From Hansfordia pulvinata (lineage: Eukaryota; Ascomycota; Sordariomycetes; Xylariales): a stretch of 64,000 bases of DNA. Under the pieces are notes generated by a model. That model was not told the origin of the DNA. It did not search any database and was given only the letters and a program-made list of their open reading frames with translations. The stretch spans positions 1-64,000 of the forward strand of contig BJKQ01000005.1 of assembly GCA_006538405.1 (NCBI GenBank), read 5' to 3'. Positions 12,147 through 24,269 of this stretch are shown here, one piece after another. The first letter of the stretch is position 1. Every line of letters begins with the position of its first letter. The translations under genes were made by a program, and so were the position numbers.

Positions 12147-13487
12147 ATGTCGTTCTGCGTGGCGGTTCAGTCCGCCATATTTTACCTGGCATCGTGTACA
12201 CCATGCCTCCAGGCAAAACATCACCACATGTCCAAGGCGGAGGCTAAGAAGGAGCGGAAGGAGAAGGAGCGCATACAGGCCGAGAACCCCGAAATGTACC
12301 AACACCCCGACCCGTTCAATACGAATCCCTACTGGTCAGAGGAGATCATGATGGGGCCCCACATCGAGGCCAAGAAATACACATCTGCGAGCAAAAACAC
12401 CAGCCAGAGAGGGCTCAGCAGTGCTGGCAACGAGCACACCAGTGCGGCGGACGGCAGCGCCGCTGGAAGCAGCACCGCATTTGGAAGTCCAAAGTCGGAG
12501 AGCAGCCCTACCATGGTACCCGAAGAAGGCGCGCCGTCCTTATCAACCACCTTTTCCGACGACTGGAACAGGAAACGGTATCAGCGCGAGGATGAGGAGC
12601 TCTGGGGCCACCAATACTCCCGTGCAGGCCACAAACTGATGGACGCCATTAAGCACGCGGGATCCACAGCCCACCGCCGCATCGAAGCCAGCCTGGGAAT
12701 GGAGCACAAGGAGATCACCGAGGAGGACAGGTCCAGTTTCTACTTTGCGCCCAAGAACCCGCCAGTCAACGACTACCACCCACCTATTGTCCGCCAAAAA
12801 CCGATACACAAGGATGCTCACAAGTGGATGCTGCAGCCTCCGCCTGCCGCCAAGATAATGGAGGGCAAGGTGCCCGTGAGTCGCAGTTGCAGCATGGCCA
12901 GCCATCTGAGCAGAAAAACCACTGGCAGTGAAGGGCCACTGCTGGGGCGACTGGTCCACGAAAAGGCCATGGAGGCGAAGCTAAAGAGCGGCGAATTCTC
13001 CGGTGACGCGGAAACGTACCCCAGCAACAGCAGAGCCAACTCGTGGCGCCGGACGACCATGTCGAGCCACCGCCAGAGCCTGCACAGTTCTCAGAGCGTG
13101 AACCTATCGCTGGATTCTTCAGACGCGTCAGAAGAGATGACGAGGATCCGGAAGAAGTCCCGGGCTCGGCCGCCAATGACGCCCGACATCGACTCGTCCG
13201 ACGAAGACGAAGAATTCTACGGACCTCGCGCGGGGGACTCATACACCTACAACGTCAAGGCTGCACGGAGGCCTAAGCTGCAGACGATTGCCAGCTCCCA
13301 AACTGGCGACAAAGCCTCCAAGGACATTGTACCACGCACGCCCGTTTCGGAGAAGACTGCCGAGCCGAAGCCGACGGTTGACGACGTGTCAAACACACAG
13401 TCGTCAGTAGCGTCAGAGACCAAGGTGGCCGGGCTTGCCGTTGCGGCCCCTCTTGCCCCTGAGTCGCAGTCATCTGCTTCTGGATAG
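12147..13487 (+). CDS. Conserved fungal protein of unknown function (446 aa)
   Basis: A single-exon gene. The first 20 residues, MSFCVAVQSAIFYLASCTPC, form a short hydrophobic Cys-containing start that I recall as typical of a Pezizomycotina family. After it come a charged helix (AEAKKERKEKERIQAE) and the motif HPDPFNTNPYWSEEI at about residues 51-65. The N-terminal conservation supports the ATG at 12147 over the internal ATG at 12228. A second ordered block includes HKWMLQPPPAAKIMEGK at about residues 227-243. The rest is Ser/Glu-rich and probably disordered. The N-terminus could be a membrane anchor or an acylated segment rather than a cleaved signal. No catalytic motif is seen and the function is unknown. 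Confidence 0.85.
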   Translation: MSFCVAVQSAIFYLASCTPCLQAKHHHMSKAEAKKERKEKERIQAENPEMYQHPDPFNTNPYWSEEIMMGPHIEAKKYTSASKNTSQRGLSSAGNEHTSAADGSAAGSSTAFGSPKSESSPTMVPEEGAPSLSTTFSDDWNRKRYQREDEELWGHQYSRAGHKLMDAIKHAGSTAHRRIEASLGMEHKEITEEDRSSFYFAPKNPPVNDYHPPIVRQKPIHKDAHKWMLQPPPAAKIMEGKVPVSRSCSMASHLSRKTTGSEGPLLGRLVHEKAMEAKLKSGEFSGDAETYPSNSRANSWRRTTMSSHRQSLHSSQSVNLSLDSSDASEEMTRIRKKSRARPPMTPDIDSSDEDEEFYGPRAGDSYTYNVKAARRPKLQTIASSQTGDKASKDIVPRTPVSEKTAEPKPTVDDVSNTQSSVASETKVAGLAVAAPLAPESQSSASG

Positions 13488-14861
13488 GATGCTTTGCAGA
13501 TGGGCATGCGTTGGTCCGACGGCACTCGAGCCATGTGTCCGGCGGACCGCTCTCGGCTGGCACGTGCAAAAAAGAGGCTAGGTTTGACCGAGCATGGCTG
13601 GCCGGGTGCGGAGTGTGGGTGATAAAGGCATACAGCCGCGTTGCATGCGTGCGCTTTCAATCAATTTGTTGCATTCTGTTCGGGGTTCTGGCGGGCTTGG
13701 GATCATTCGCGTTGCATTTTATTTGGCATGGCGTTCTGGTTGTTTTTCCCGACATCATTCGCTGATCTTTTCTTGCTGAGCATGTCTGCTTTCATCCTTT
13801 CTACTTCTCCATTCTCTTTGTGCTCTCCTGTGAACCAGGAGGGGCTCGAGCAAGCGGTGCACAACATTGAACTCAGCATACCCGCAAAAAAGCAAGCGAT
13901 AGTTGTGTCACTTGCGCGGCCATGTTTAGGCCGTGCCTTAGCTATAGTCCAAATATCAAGAATGCTCTACCCGCATGATGAAATGTGTGCTTCACCCATA
14001 TGGGTCTCCATGGACTCGTCTAGACGTGTCGTGTGTTAGGCCCAAACCGAACGGCTTGGCGAAGCGGCTGGTGTACGATATCCATGACTTTGCCATGGTG
14101 AAACGAGCCAGATCATGCAGAAGGTCCCACGCTCGTCGATAGCGCACGGGCGACCTCGACTGCCAGTCATCCTCCGGCGGATGCCGGCTCATGATCCGTG
14201 CAAGGGCCTCTGTTGGCGCGGAAGAGGGCGGCGACGAACTGCGTACCTCGGAGTACTTGAAAGCAAGCCGGAAGCACAGACGACGTCGGGATCGATTGAT
14301 CTATGAGTACATTGACCCTACGCCGTTTCGGGACGGTTCGCTTCCCCGTACCGGACATACTCGTAACAGGCAGGCATTCATCAAGGCGCGGGCACGCAGG
14401 ACTTACGGTTGAAACGGTACGGTAGGTACTCGTACTTCTGACTCGGTACCTGGCAACGGAGTCGCCCCACGTTTTCGGTCTCCAGCGACTGCCAGCATGG
14501 GCCGAGATCACGTGTTGCGCTGGTCACGCCTCAAATAGCGTTCGCGCCGCTGCCTCCCGGGATCATCTCCATCATCAAAGGGAGCAGAGGCGCCCGGCGC
14601 AGCCATTGACAGCAAATCCTGATAGTATACCCTCACGCAGCTTCCAGCTACAGAGACTCCCTACGCCATTCCCCCTCCTGCTATGTTTTGTAAGTAAGTG
14701 CAACGGCACTGGCCACGTCCGGGCCCGTTCGGCTCCGAGCTGAATTGTTGCCTGAGACGATGCTGGATACTGACCGGATGCCAGCGCGCACATGACCACA
14801 GCATCGAGAACTGGCCCGTTATGAGTTCTCGCGGGTGCAATCGGACGTGACCCGACCGACA
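13488..14861. other. Intergenic region with no gene recognised
   Basis: The first 350 nt are T-rich and probably the 3' UTR of the gene at 12147. The remainder is the upstream region of the PHD gene. It holds two TACTCGTA copies (14359-14366 and 14428-14435). No ORF looks coding. Confidence 0.6.
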
Positions 14862-16649
14862 ATGGAGAGCAATGCGTCGGGCTTGCAGCCGGAGCCACCG
14901 GCCTCGCGTCGTGATTCTACAACCCGCCACCAACTTGGCGAGGCCACCGCCGCTGGTGTCTCGCCCAGCGCTCCCATAGGCCCTATCGGCGTTGGCCTGG
15001 TAGGTCATGGCGAGAAGAAAAGAGTTGGGCCAAAAGACAACAGTGAGGGCCCAGGTAAGTGAGCTTGGGTGCTGTGACCATAATCTCTTCTGCTTGACCC
15101 CTGCCCTGGCAGCATTTTGACAAGACTCAGTATCCCCCAGCAGTCGGCGTTATATACCGCAGTTCTCGGCGTCGACGGAGATGATCCTGTCTCGTATCAA
15201 TGGCAAGGCTGGAAGCCTCAGCTCCGCCTTGTCCGATGTGTCGGCAATGGCAGGGAACATCGAGCAGGCGGCCCTTGAGGACACCAAGAGGCGCCTGATC
15301 ATGAGCATGAACACTACTGCCACGCTCCAAGTCCCGCCCTCGAAGACTGCGCAAACAGCTACCAATTCCGCGTCAGCGCTGTCTAAAGTCGAAGATCTAG
15401 GGCCTTTCCAACTCCGAGACCCACCTCTCGGCCAGTCCCTGCCTCAGCAAGACTCGCTCAAGGTCCCGGCCAAGCGGGGAAAACCGGCGAGGGGAGCAAA
15501 CACCAAGCGGACCAAGAGCGAGGGGACCGAGACGCCGGGCACCGACTCTACGTCCGTCGACGACTCGAAACGGACAGCGGCTGCAGATACCACTCCGACC
15601 ATGACGAAATCCGGCCGCCAAGTCCAGAAACCCACCCAGTACTTCCCGCCAGCGTCGTCGTCGTCCACCTCCTCACAGAAACGCAAGCAGAACCAGGGCA
15701 AGAGGACAGCCGAGCAGGCGCTCTGCAAGGTCTGCACCAGGGCCTTAGCCCCGCCAAGAACCAGATTGTCTTCTGCGATGGTTGCAATGCCTGCTGGCAC
15801 CAGCTCTGCCACGAACCCCAGATAGACCACGATTACGTTAGTGACCAGTCGCGGTCGTGGTTCTGCCACCGCTGTCTTGCCAAGAAGGAGCGGAGCGGCG
15901 CGAGGAGGAAAGCGGCAGATCCGAAGACGGCCGAACACAAGACGGCCGAACACAAGACGGCCGAACACAAGACGGCAGTTCATCCCAAGGTAATTAGCTG
16001 GAAGGACAAGAGCAATGATCAGGTAAGTCACCCGAGCCAGCCTCATGTTGCAGCCCTGACTGATTATTTGCCTCCAGAAACGGGCTTTATTGGCTAGCCT
16101 GCCGCATCACCAGCTTGTGGATTTCCTCATGCAAGCCACCGAGCGTCATCCGGATATTCCTTTCCTCGCCGAGCTGGACTCGAATAAGGGCCCTGCGAGT
16201 TCTTCGTCTTATGATCTGCCGCGCGAGACCACCGCGGGATCCAGTGGGCCCGGTGGTGCTCGTGCCAGCCAGCCCCCCCTGACCCCGTCCACGCCGGTCG
16301 GTCCTCCGATTACGCGTTTCGAAGCGACGCCCTCAGAAGGCCCCAGCGAAGTGCAAGGGCAAGCGGCGGTCGAAGTGCCTGCCGAACCGATCCCCCAGCC
16401 TGGCCCAAGGTCGGACAGGGCTGCCTGGCGGGGATGGACATCAAGGAGGACGATTTGCAAGACAAGAACGACTTTGAAGCGTTCAGTCTGACTAGCTACA
16501 ACGCTGCAGGGAGGAAGATCAGGGAGAACGGGGTCGCCATCTCGACTCCTGTCAAGGCGATCATACTGAAGCGGTGTAAGTCATCAACCTGGATCAGATT
16601 TCGCAGCGAGCGAGCGTTTCCGCTGACAACCTGTCCAGCTGTCGCGTGA
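14862..16649 (+). CDS. PHD-finger protein, broken by two one-base frame changes
   Basis: A chromatin-reader-type protein. Exons are 14862-15054, 15131-16022, 16078-16575 and 16639-16649, and all introns are GT(AAGT)...AG with matching phases. A Ser/Lys-rich N-terminus including QFSASTEMILSRINGK leads into a C4HC3 PHD finger: LCKVC, FCDGC, WHQLC and WFCHRC, with the His four residues after the second CxxC. Behind it lie three KTAEH repeats and a conserved segment ALLASLPHHQLVDFLMQA that begins exon 3. The finger is in two frames: a C appears to be missing near 15735-15740, where GCACCAGGG should be one base longer. A second missing base near 16404-16406 separates the Pro-rich stretch from KVGQGCLAGMDIKEDD. 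The start is the first in-frame ATG of exon 1. The 64-residue N-terminus is less certain than the rest. Confidence 0.8.
15926..15970 (+). repeat. 15-bp tandem repeat, three copies, coding for KTAEH
   Basis: GACGGCCGAACACAA is repeated three times exactly, with a fourth partial copy. It lies just after the PHD finger and adds five residues per unit, so it is a likely site of length variation. Confidence 0.92.
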
Positions 16650-17800
16650 CGCCCTTCCGCTGGATAGCCTCCTCGACTTCAAACGGCCAACTACCTGCAG
16701 GCTCGCAAGGCCTGATTATGAGGCCACTCGGGACGAAAAAGAGGCCATCAAGGCCGCTCCAGTCAGGTGGAATATCGTCCAGAAGTGTCCAGTCTATCGG
16801 TGACAACAAATTTTTTCTGTCAGTCAGATGGGACACGGGCTTGATGAAGGTGAAATGGCTTTGAGAGCTCACGACGCACACCAGCTATGGCTTACATCGC
16901 AGAGATTCTCCCAGCTTCACTTGATGTGGCAGCTGGGGATTGTGGCTCGGGGACATGTACTGATAGCACCATGCTACGAATACGCTTGATTGCTTTCGCC
17001 TGACCACGGTGGGCGTTCTAGCCAAGGCAGGCAAATTATCTGGGGCATTGCCAGCACATACTTTCTTTATTTCTTCTTGATCTCCTCTTTCTTCCCTCCC
17101 GTGCGTCAATCGAGAGAAGCGATGGCATCAATACCCAGGATGAGGGCCTGCACGGATATCTTTTCCGGGTGGGGAGTACGAAGCGTCAGCTCTAGCGACT
17201 GTAGCTTTCGGGAAAGGCCAATTACTACGACACCCGCAGCCCGCATTCAATTGATTTCGGCACAAAGGGCAGCAAGTTGAATCCGGGCTGCAGCCATCCA
17301 TAATCATGTGTCCCCGCGCGCGAATTTCCGACGTTTTTCTCCATTCCGCAGCATCGATCGGAGGGGCTTACAGGACGTCCAGTATCACGCCCACGAGCGG
17401 GAGCGATCGCAGAGCGCCAGCTGGTGGCCGCCGACCGGCTGACCACAGCTGCTAGAACCTATTTTTCGGTATTCCGGGGCCTGATCGGAACCTGAAGCCC
17501 TCCCCCCCTCTCCGCTGGATTTTGGCACCGAGTCAAAACAACCATCACCTGGTCCCTGTTTTCGCGCCGGAAGAGGCGACAGATCCGGGCTCTTCCCTTT
17601 CCTTGCGCGGAATATAACCCGTACTGAACCACGCCGGGAAGTGTGCAGCGAGTGCCGACCAAGCCACCTACTTCACCACCACCACCACCACTACTACTAC
17701 TACTACTACCCACTTTGACCGTGCAAGAATTTATCTCGGCCCGAACATCTCAGGAGGGGCAACAGGGAAATATCACCACCGCCCCCCAATAGCCCCCGCA
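16650..17800. other. Intergenic region and promoter of the TPR-like gene
   Basis: No coding frame is convincing. A (ACC/ACT)n tract occupies about 17674-17709, roughly 100 nt before the start codon at 17801, and the leader just before the ATG is C/A-rich. Confidence 0.6.
17674..17709. repeat. (ACC)n/(ACT)n trinucleotide tract
   Basis: ACC units pass directly into ACT units in the probable 5' leader of the TPR-like gene. Confidence 0.9.
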
Positions 17801-19865
17801 ATGTCAGCCGGACGCCCCAAGGCACTGCTCAAGCAGCAGGCCAGCAAGGGCAAGAAGAAGAAGGAAATGGTCAGTTCAGTCCACCGTGGCAGCGCACCCC
17901 ATTGCCGCGTAGACAGAGTCTGACCGACGCCCCGTGCGCCGCCGCGCGTGTCTGTCTCTTTTTTTCTTCTAGGTCCTCAACGATGCGGACGACTACCTGG
18001 AGGCGGCCAACGAGCACGAGGACGCGATGGGCAAGCACCGGGGCGGGGACGCGGCCAAGTCGCTGCGGTTCGCGCACCGGGCGCTCGACGTGTACGCCCA
18101 GGGCCTGGAGCGGTTCCCCGACAGCTTCGACCTGGCGTACAACCGGGCGCGGCTGGAGCTCGAGGTGGCGACGCACCCGGCGCTGGCGGGCGCGCTCGAC
18201 GTCCCCGCGATGGAGCTGCTGCGGCGCGCTCTGGCGTCGCACCAGCAGGCGCGCGCGCTCAGCCCCGACAACACCGACACCATCTTCAACACGGCGCAGG
18301 TCCTCATCACCATGGCCGAGCACATGGCCGAGGAGGACGACGGGCTGCCGGCGGACCACCAGCAGGGCCCCGCCCCGGAGGCGCTGCAAGCCCTACAGCA
18401 CGCCCTGGCCGAGCTCGACCTGTGCTTCGGTCTGCAGCGCAAGTCGTACGAGCAGAGCCGCCGGGACTTTGAGCAGGCGCTCAGGGAGGACCGGGAGCGG
18501 GGGGCCGGCGAGAAGCCGGCGGCTGAAGTCGACGATGAGGGCAAGGACAAGAAGACGGACGATGATAAGGCGAAGGATGCCGACGCCAACGACAATGATG
18601 GCGATGGCAATGGTGATGACGACGATGACGATGACGAGGGACAGTGGGCTACCATCGTCGAGCCCGTCACGGCGACGACCTTGGTCGACACCATCCTCCT
18701 GCAGGTGCAGACCCTCACGACCATGTGCAGTATCATGAGCTCCATGGTGGGAGGCGGCGGTTACGACTCGGCGGCAGGGTCGGATACGGAGCTGGCGACG
18801 GGCTGCTCGCGCAGCTGGGTCGAGTCGTACTCGGCCAACATCCTCAACGACGTGCTGCCGTCTGTTCTCGCCGAGGAGCGCCGGGATCTTGTCAGCGGAG
18901 GGGGAGGGGAAGATGGCGGAAAGGGGAAAGAGAAGGAAATCGAGGTGGAGGATGAAGAGGAGGAGGAGGAGGAAGACGACGATGACGAAGAAGATGAAGA
19001 TTCCGACGAGGACGACGACGAGGCGACCATCAAGGACCGCCTGCCCGAGCTGGCGCTAGCGCGGGCCAGCTTCACGGGCGCCCTGGCCGAGCTGGCGCTG
19101 CGGACGCCCGGCGCGAACGGCGACATGGACGCGGACGCCGCGGCGGCCCGCAAGGCCGCGGTGGACGCGGCCTTTGCCCACCGGGACATGGAGGCCGGCT
19201 CGCTGGAGGTTCTGATGGCGCATGCGCGGTCGGGCATCGCGCTGGCGGGCGCTCTGGCGGACCTGGACGCGTCTTCGCCATCGTCGTCTCCGGCAGCCGC
19301 CGCCGCCGCCGCCGCCACCTCCCCGTCGCCGCTGGCTGCCCTGCGGTGGTCGACGCTGGTGCAGGCGCAGGCGCGGCTGACGGCGGCGTCGAAGCTCCCC
19401 GGGGCGGCTGCCGGGGCGGACGCGGCGGCGGCGGCGCAGACGCACGCGCTCCGCGGGGACGTGTCGCTGATGCTGCAGGTGCTGTCGTACGCGCCGGCGC
19501 GGCACGAGCAGGCGGCGGCCAGCAGCGCGGCGCTGCTCAAGCACGCCGAGGTGTACTACCGCAACGCGGGCAAGCTGTTCGGGACGGTGGCGGGCGGAGA
19601 GGGGCGGGAGGAGAAGGAGGTGTGCGAGCTGAAGGGGGCGGTGGTCCGGGTCGTGCAGCAGGCTTCCTCCCCGTCGTCGTCGTCGTCGTCGTCTTCAGGG
19701 GTTAGCGTGAGTGGTGCTGCGCCCGGGGTCGGGTCCGTGTCGCGCGACCAGCTGCTCGCCGCGCTCGGCGACATTGGCAGGGCCAAGGGCGAGCTCTGGG
19801 TCAAGGACCAGATCGAGATCATGGTCGGCGAGGGCCTGGTCAGGGCTGAGGTCCTGGGGCTGTGA
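17801..19865 (+). CDS. TPR-like helical protein with long acidic linkers (653 aa)
   Basis: Exons are 17801-17869 and 17973-19865. The intron starts GTCAGT, ends TTCTAG and is in phase 0. Exon 1 gives a Lys-rich start ending KGKKKKEM. Residues from about 24 on form helix-turn-helix units resembling tetratricopeptide repeats, such as YLEAANEHEDAMGKHRGGDA, RFPDSFDLAYNRARLELE and ALSPDNTDTIFNTAQVLITM. TPR proteins are adaptors, so a partner-binding role is inferred and no enzyme motif is seen. Two acidic linkers of Asp/Glu (near 18520-18640 and 18945-19025) and several Ala- and Ser-rich stretches separate the helical blocks. No frame change is needed. The family is conserved in filamentous fungi as far as I recall, but I cannot name a characterised orthologue. 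Confidence 0.82.
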
Positions 19866-21621
19866 AGGATGGGTGGCCGTGGCTTGAGAGTCTGAGGTGC
19901 TCTTATCAGCGGAAGGCGACGGTGTGGCGTGCTTCAGGTAAATCTTACCTTGCGATGCTCACCACGTGCGAGGGTTATCTCTGGCGGAACACTGAGAAGG
20001 AGGGAGAGACAGAATGACACGAGACGCTCCTCGATGTTCTATTCACGATCCCATTGTACAGGTTCATCCAGGTGCTCATCTTGTGTTGGACCCTGACTTG
20101 ATTATAGGCCCTATCCAATTTCTCGCCACGTACCATGTCTCTTTATTCTTTTCTGTTCTTCCCGTCATCCTCGCTGGCTCCTCCCGCCGCAGGTCCACAG
20201 CCACGCACGCCCCTACGTTGTTTCCGTATCCCGGGCTATACTAAACTCGTATCTCGACCGCAGACCTAGGGAGCCACGGAGCCACGGAACCCGAGCAGAG
20301 CAGAGCAGGGGGAGCAGCCTCGTGGAGGGGCACAGTAAGCAGGGTCACCGTCAGAGGTCAAACGTTTCGCTTTCTTTCTTCCTTTCGGTCGGTGGCTGAC
20401 TCGCGCGGCGGCGCCCGCCCGTCGCGGCCTCTCGCCGCCCCACACACAGAGCGCCAGCGCCAGCGCCAGCCGAGGGGCCGGGTTGCCTTTCGAGTCTAGC
20501 CTGGTCCCCGGTGTGCCAGAGAAAGGCGGCGCCAGTGAGAAGTGCCGACGGTCGGACGGGGGCGCGGGGGGATTCCCGGTACCCGTACAGGGTACAGGGT
20601 GTCGTTGCTGCTTGTAAAGCGTAGGGCGTAGGGCGTAGGGCGTGCAGCCGCCCAAAGAGAGAAAGAGAGAGAGAGACATACATGATACACGCCGTGTATG
20701 CCACTGGCGCACAACCAACCGCCTCTCATTTTCCCCTATTCGACAGGATTAACCTTTACAGCCAGCCCATAGCGGAGGCTTTGATTCAGCCAGGGCTGTG
20801 CACGAAAGGCGAAAGGGGGAAAAAAGCCCCCAGGAAGCCCACATTCGCGCGGACTTGACTTTACCCCCTTTGTCTCTGAGCGTTGGAAAATCCCCCCTCT
20901 TCAACGTGCGCCGGCCGAGCCGGCCGGACGTGGGGACTCGGCTCGCCCCCCCCCTCTCTACGCGTATGTCCTTCACCATATCCATATCTACCTGTATCCA
21001 TCTCTCGCGCTGTGCGGTCAAGTTCAAAGCCCCGAGACGACCGCTGTCAGACCCGAACCTGCCGCCACTCTGCGCAACGTGTGCACTGGTACTCTTCTGA
21101 TTCACAACTGGACGGGGTCACCAATGCCGCCGCCGAATCCTTCTCCCCCCCACCAAAGGGGACCGGGTCCCCTACGATTCATATAGTCCCTCTCTCACAC
21201 TCTCTCTGCCTGTCTGTCGGCCACCCAGTGCTCGTATATGAAGTCTCCGTCGCTCCCGGACAAGGCGTAAGCTGAGCTTGGTCGGCTGCCTACTCTTTTC
21301 TCGTCTCTTGTCCCCGTCGCCTGCCTCGATAATAACAACGTCGCACAGGAAGCATACCTTCACCGGTGATCCCTTTGTCAGCGCTATCCCTTTGTCAGCG
21401 CCGCCTTCCACCGACGCGAAGTGCGGTCAACGAACAGCCTCACTAGCATCTCTTCCACCACCATCACCACCACCATCACCGCCGCCGCCCCGGCCATCCG
21501 CAGGCCGAACTCGCAAGAAGCCCAACAAGGGACACCCCATACAGCTCCCCAGGAGTGAATTTTATTTTATTATTCTCAGTTTCTTTTTTTTTTCCCTGAG
21601 AGAAAAGTTGAACAAGAGAGA
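19866..21621. other. Intergenic region with no gene recognised
   Basis: It contains the 3' region of the TPR-like gene, a repeated GTAGGGC unit at about 20620-20642, a (GA)n tract at 20656-20677 and a C/T-rich stretch (21130-21600) that probably forms the promoter and leader of the ATP-grasp-like gene. Frames on both strands are low complexity. Confidence 0.55.
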
Positions 21622-23796
21622 ATGGCCAAAGCACCAGCACCACCAGCAGACCCGCGCCGGATCCAGCAGGTGGCGGTGCTGGAGACGCTGCGGGCGGGGG
21701 CGCTGACGCCCGCGCACGCCGTGGACCACGAGCAGAACCGCCGCGACGCCGCCGCCGTCTCGGCCGCCGTCGGCGACTACTTCCCGCCCGTCTTCCACCG
21801 CGTCCTCGGTGCCTCGCTCATGTACTTCCCGCCCGAGCGCCTCCGCCGCATGGCCGAGCTGCAGGGCGCCCTGACGCGCGCCGTCGTCGACGTCGTCTCG
21901 CGGTGGTGGGACGACGGCGGCAGGCTGGCCCGGAGGATGCCGCTTCACCCGGCCGAGGAGCGAATCTTGATGGTAAGTCGGGTGGCCAGTCGGATTTTCT
22001 CAGCCGCCCCCTCCCCCTTTTTCTTTTGCAAGTAGACTTCTTGCCTGTCCTTCTTCGTGGAGCACAGAGAAGAGAGTAACACAAGGGGGGAAGGGGCGAA
22101 AGGAAGAAAGACACTAACATGGATACCAGTGGATGGACAGCCCCGAGGGCCGCGCCACGGTGCCTCCCTTCCAGTCGCACATGGGCTGCTGGCGGCCCGA
22201 CTTTGTCGTCGCCAAGGGGGACCGCCTGCGCGTCTGCGAGATCAACGCCCGCGTCGCCTACAACCCGCACATGTTGATCCCGCGTCTCCTCGATGGGCTC
22301 GGCGAGCTCGGCCTGGGCCGCGATGCCGACTCGGTCCTGATGCCGGCGGTCGATACCAAGGTATGTCTGGCCGAGAGTGATTTTAGCGGTTTTCTTTTCA
22401 TTCTTCACTCTTCCGTCCATTGGTGTCTGCTTTGTGTTCCGTGAATAGGGGCTTGGAGGGTAAGAGCGCCTCTTCAACCCCTTTTCCGGACCCGCCCACG
22501 CAGAGCGTATCAGGGAAGATCACGTCACCTCTCGCCATCACTCCTTATCGACATCCGGACAATTTGTTACCTTAAGCAGGAAAACAAAATTAAAAGACGG
22601 AAAAACCTGGAAACAAGAGGACTGACGAGCCACGGCATCATAGGCCCTGCACGCCGCGCTGATCGCCCAGTTCGACTCGTCGCGCCCGCTGCACGTGCTG
22701 CACGAGCACCACGACGACGCGGGCGAGACGGTGCGCTTCGCGCGCCACTTCTCCGCCGTCACGGGCCAGCCGATGCGCGTCATCAAGCCGGGGGACCTGC
22801 GGCTCGTGGGGGGCGGGGCGGCGACAGCGCCCCTGCTGAGGGGCACCGGCTCTTCTGTGTCATCAACGACGACGACGACGACGATAACAAAGAGGCTCCA
22901 GGAGGCGAGGGAGACAGCGGGGAAACGCCGGCGGCGATGGACGGCACGTTCCGCAGCGCCGAAACGGGCGAGCTGCTCGAGCCCGTGCACCAGACGGCCA
23001 TCGAGCTGGAGCAGTGGGAGCTGCGCGCCATCCCGCTGCCCGTGCTGCAGGCCCTGGCCCCGAACTGCGTCAACGACCTGCGAGCCGCCCTCCTCGTCAA
23101 CGACCAGCGCCTCCTGGGCGTCCTGTGCGAGGAGCTGCCCGGCCAGGTGGCCCGCGGCGTCCTGTCGGCGGGCGAGGCGGAGATGCTGCGCGACGACGGG
23201 CTGGCGCTGTCGCACCTGGCCGGCGGGGAGGGGTGGCGCGGCGTCGAGGGCAGGTCCCGGGCGGACGCGCGGGAGAAGGACGGCTGGGTCCTCAAGGGGG
23301 CGCGCGCGGCGTCCGGGTTCGGGCACGTCTTCGGGCACCAGGTCGACAACGACGAGTGGCTGAGGCAGCTCGCGAGGGCGGCGGCCGCGCCGGGGGACGG
23401 CCTGTTGTCGCCGTCGTCGTCTTCGGATTCGTCGGGGGCCGAGGATGATGGGACGAGGGCGGGATGGGGGATGGAGCATCCGCCGCTGCTGCCGTTGCCC
23501 AGGCAGGAGGGGAGGAGGAGGAGAAGGAGAAGGAGAAGAAGAAGCCCTCCAACTACAACAGCGAGGACAGCTTCGAGTGCGTCCTTCAGCGCGTCGTCGA
23601 GCCCCAGGAGGACTACACTTTTGTCTTCCACGACCGCGAGGGCGAGGAGGTCTTCCATGTCGTCGGCGCCTGGTACGTCGTCGAGGGCCGCTTCTACGGC
23701 TTCGCCGTCGCCCGCCTTGCCAACGTCGTCCAGCTCAAGATCCTCCACGGCGAGCCCCAGATGCCCATGGCCGGCGTGACACTTAGAGAGGGGTAA
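21622..23796 (+). CDS. ATP-grasp / glutathionylspermidine-synthase-like protein, broken by two frame changes
   Basis: Likely ligase-fold protein of a fungal family with no assigned reaction. Exons are 21622-21972, 22130-22360 and 22644-23796. The two introns start GTAAGT and GTATGT and end CAG and TAG, both in phase 0; the second is long (283 nt). Family-like blocks in order are ERLRRMAELQGALTRAVVD; CWRPDFVVAKGDRLRVCEIN followed by AR at about residues 139-160; HRLFCVINDDD; LRAALLVNDQRLLGVLCEEL; and GWVLKGARAASGFGHVFGH, which resembles the ATP-binding Lys/Gly-rich segment of ATP-grasp enzymes. Two frame changes are needed: one at the G runs near 22808-22818, before GDSAPAEGHRLFC, and one between about 23440 and 23530, before NYNSEDSFECVLQRVVEPQ. 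An unrecognised intron could explain the second. The ATP-grasp call rests on family memory and motif shape, without a structural match. Confidence 0.6.
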
Positions 23797-24269
23797 GAGG
23801 AGCAGTAAGGGAAGACACATATGAAGCATGAAAGGAGAAATTGATCACGGGTAGGGAAATTCTGCCTGTTCATCGAGAAGATTCCATGAGCAGACACAAC
23901 GATGATATCGGGCTGGGATTCACTTGAATGGGCAATCACGCCCGCTTTTCTGGGCGGACGACGGGAGCGAGCAAGCGAGCGTGGCGTACTGGGGATTTCT
24001 GCGAGACGAGCTGGCGTGGACTTGATGGTATTGGTATTGAGCCGGGTGGATATAGTTCACTGAAGACGATCTGATGGTAGGATGCCAGAAGGGTATTTGT
24101 TCATCTGCGAGCCTCCGCGCCAGTCTTGAAACTGTGAGCTCCGACTTCAACTTGTCGCGGCTATCTGCACCTCGTGGACTGCTGCCTTGCCCCATCTTGA
24201 TTTCCACGCATATTGGGGTTCCATTATGGGGCTGAAACCCCCATTTGAGGAGTATATTTCCCGCAAGGG
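23797..24269. other. Convergent 3' ends, no gene recognised
   Basis: A 473-nt stretch between two genes that end towards each other. It would hold both 3' UTRs and terminators. No coding frame and no dispersed motif were seen. Confidence 0.6.
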
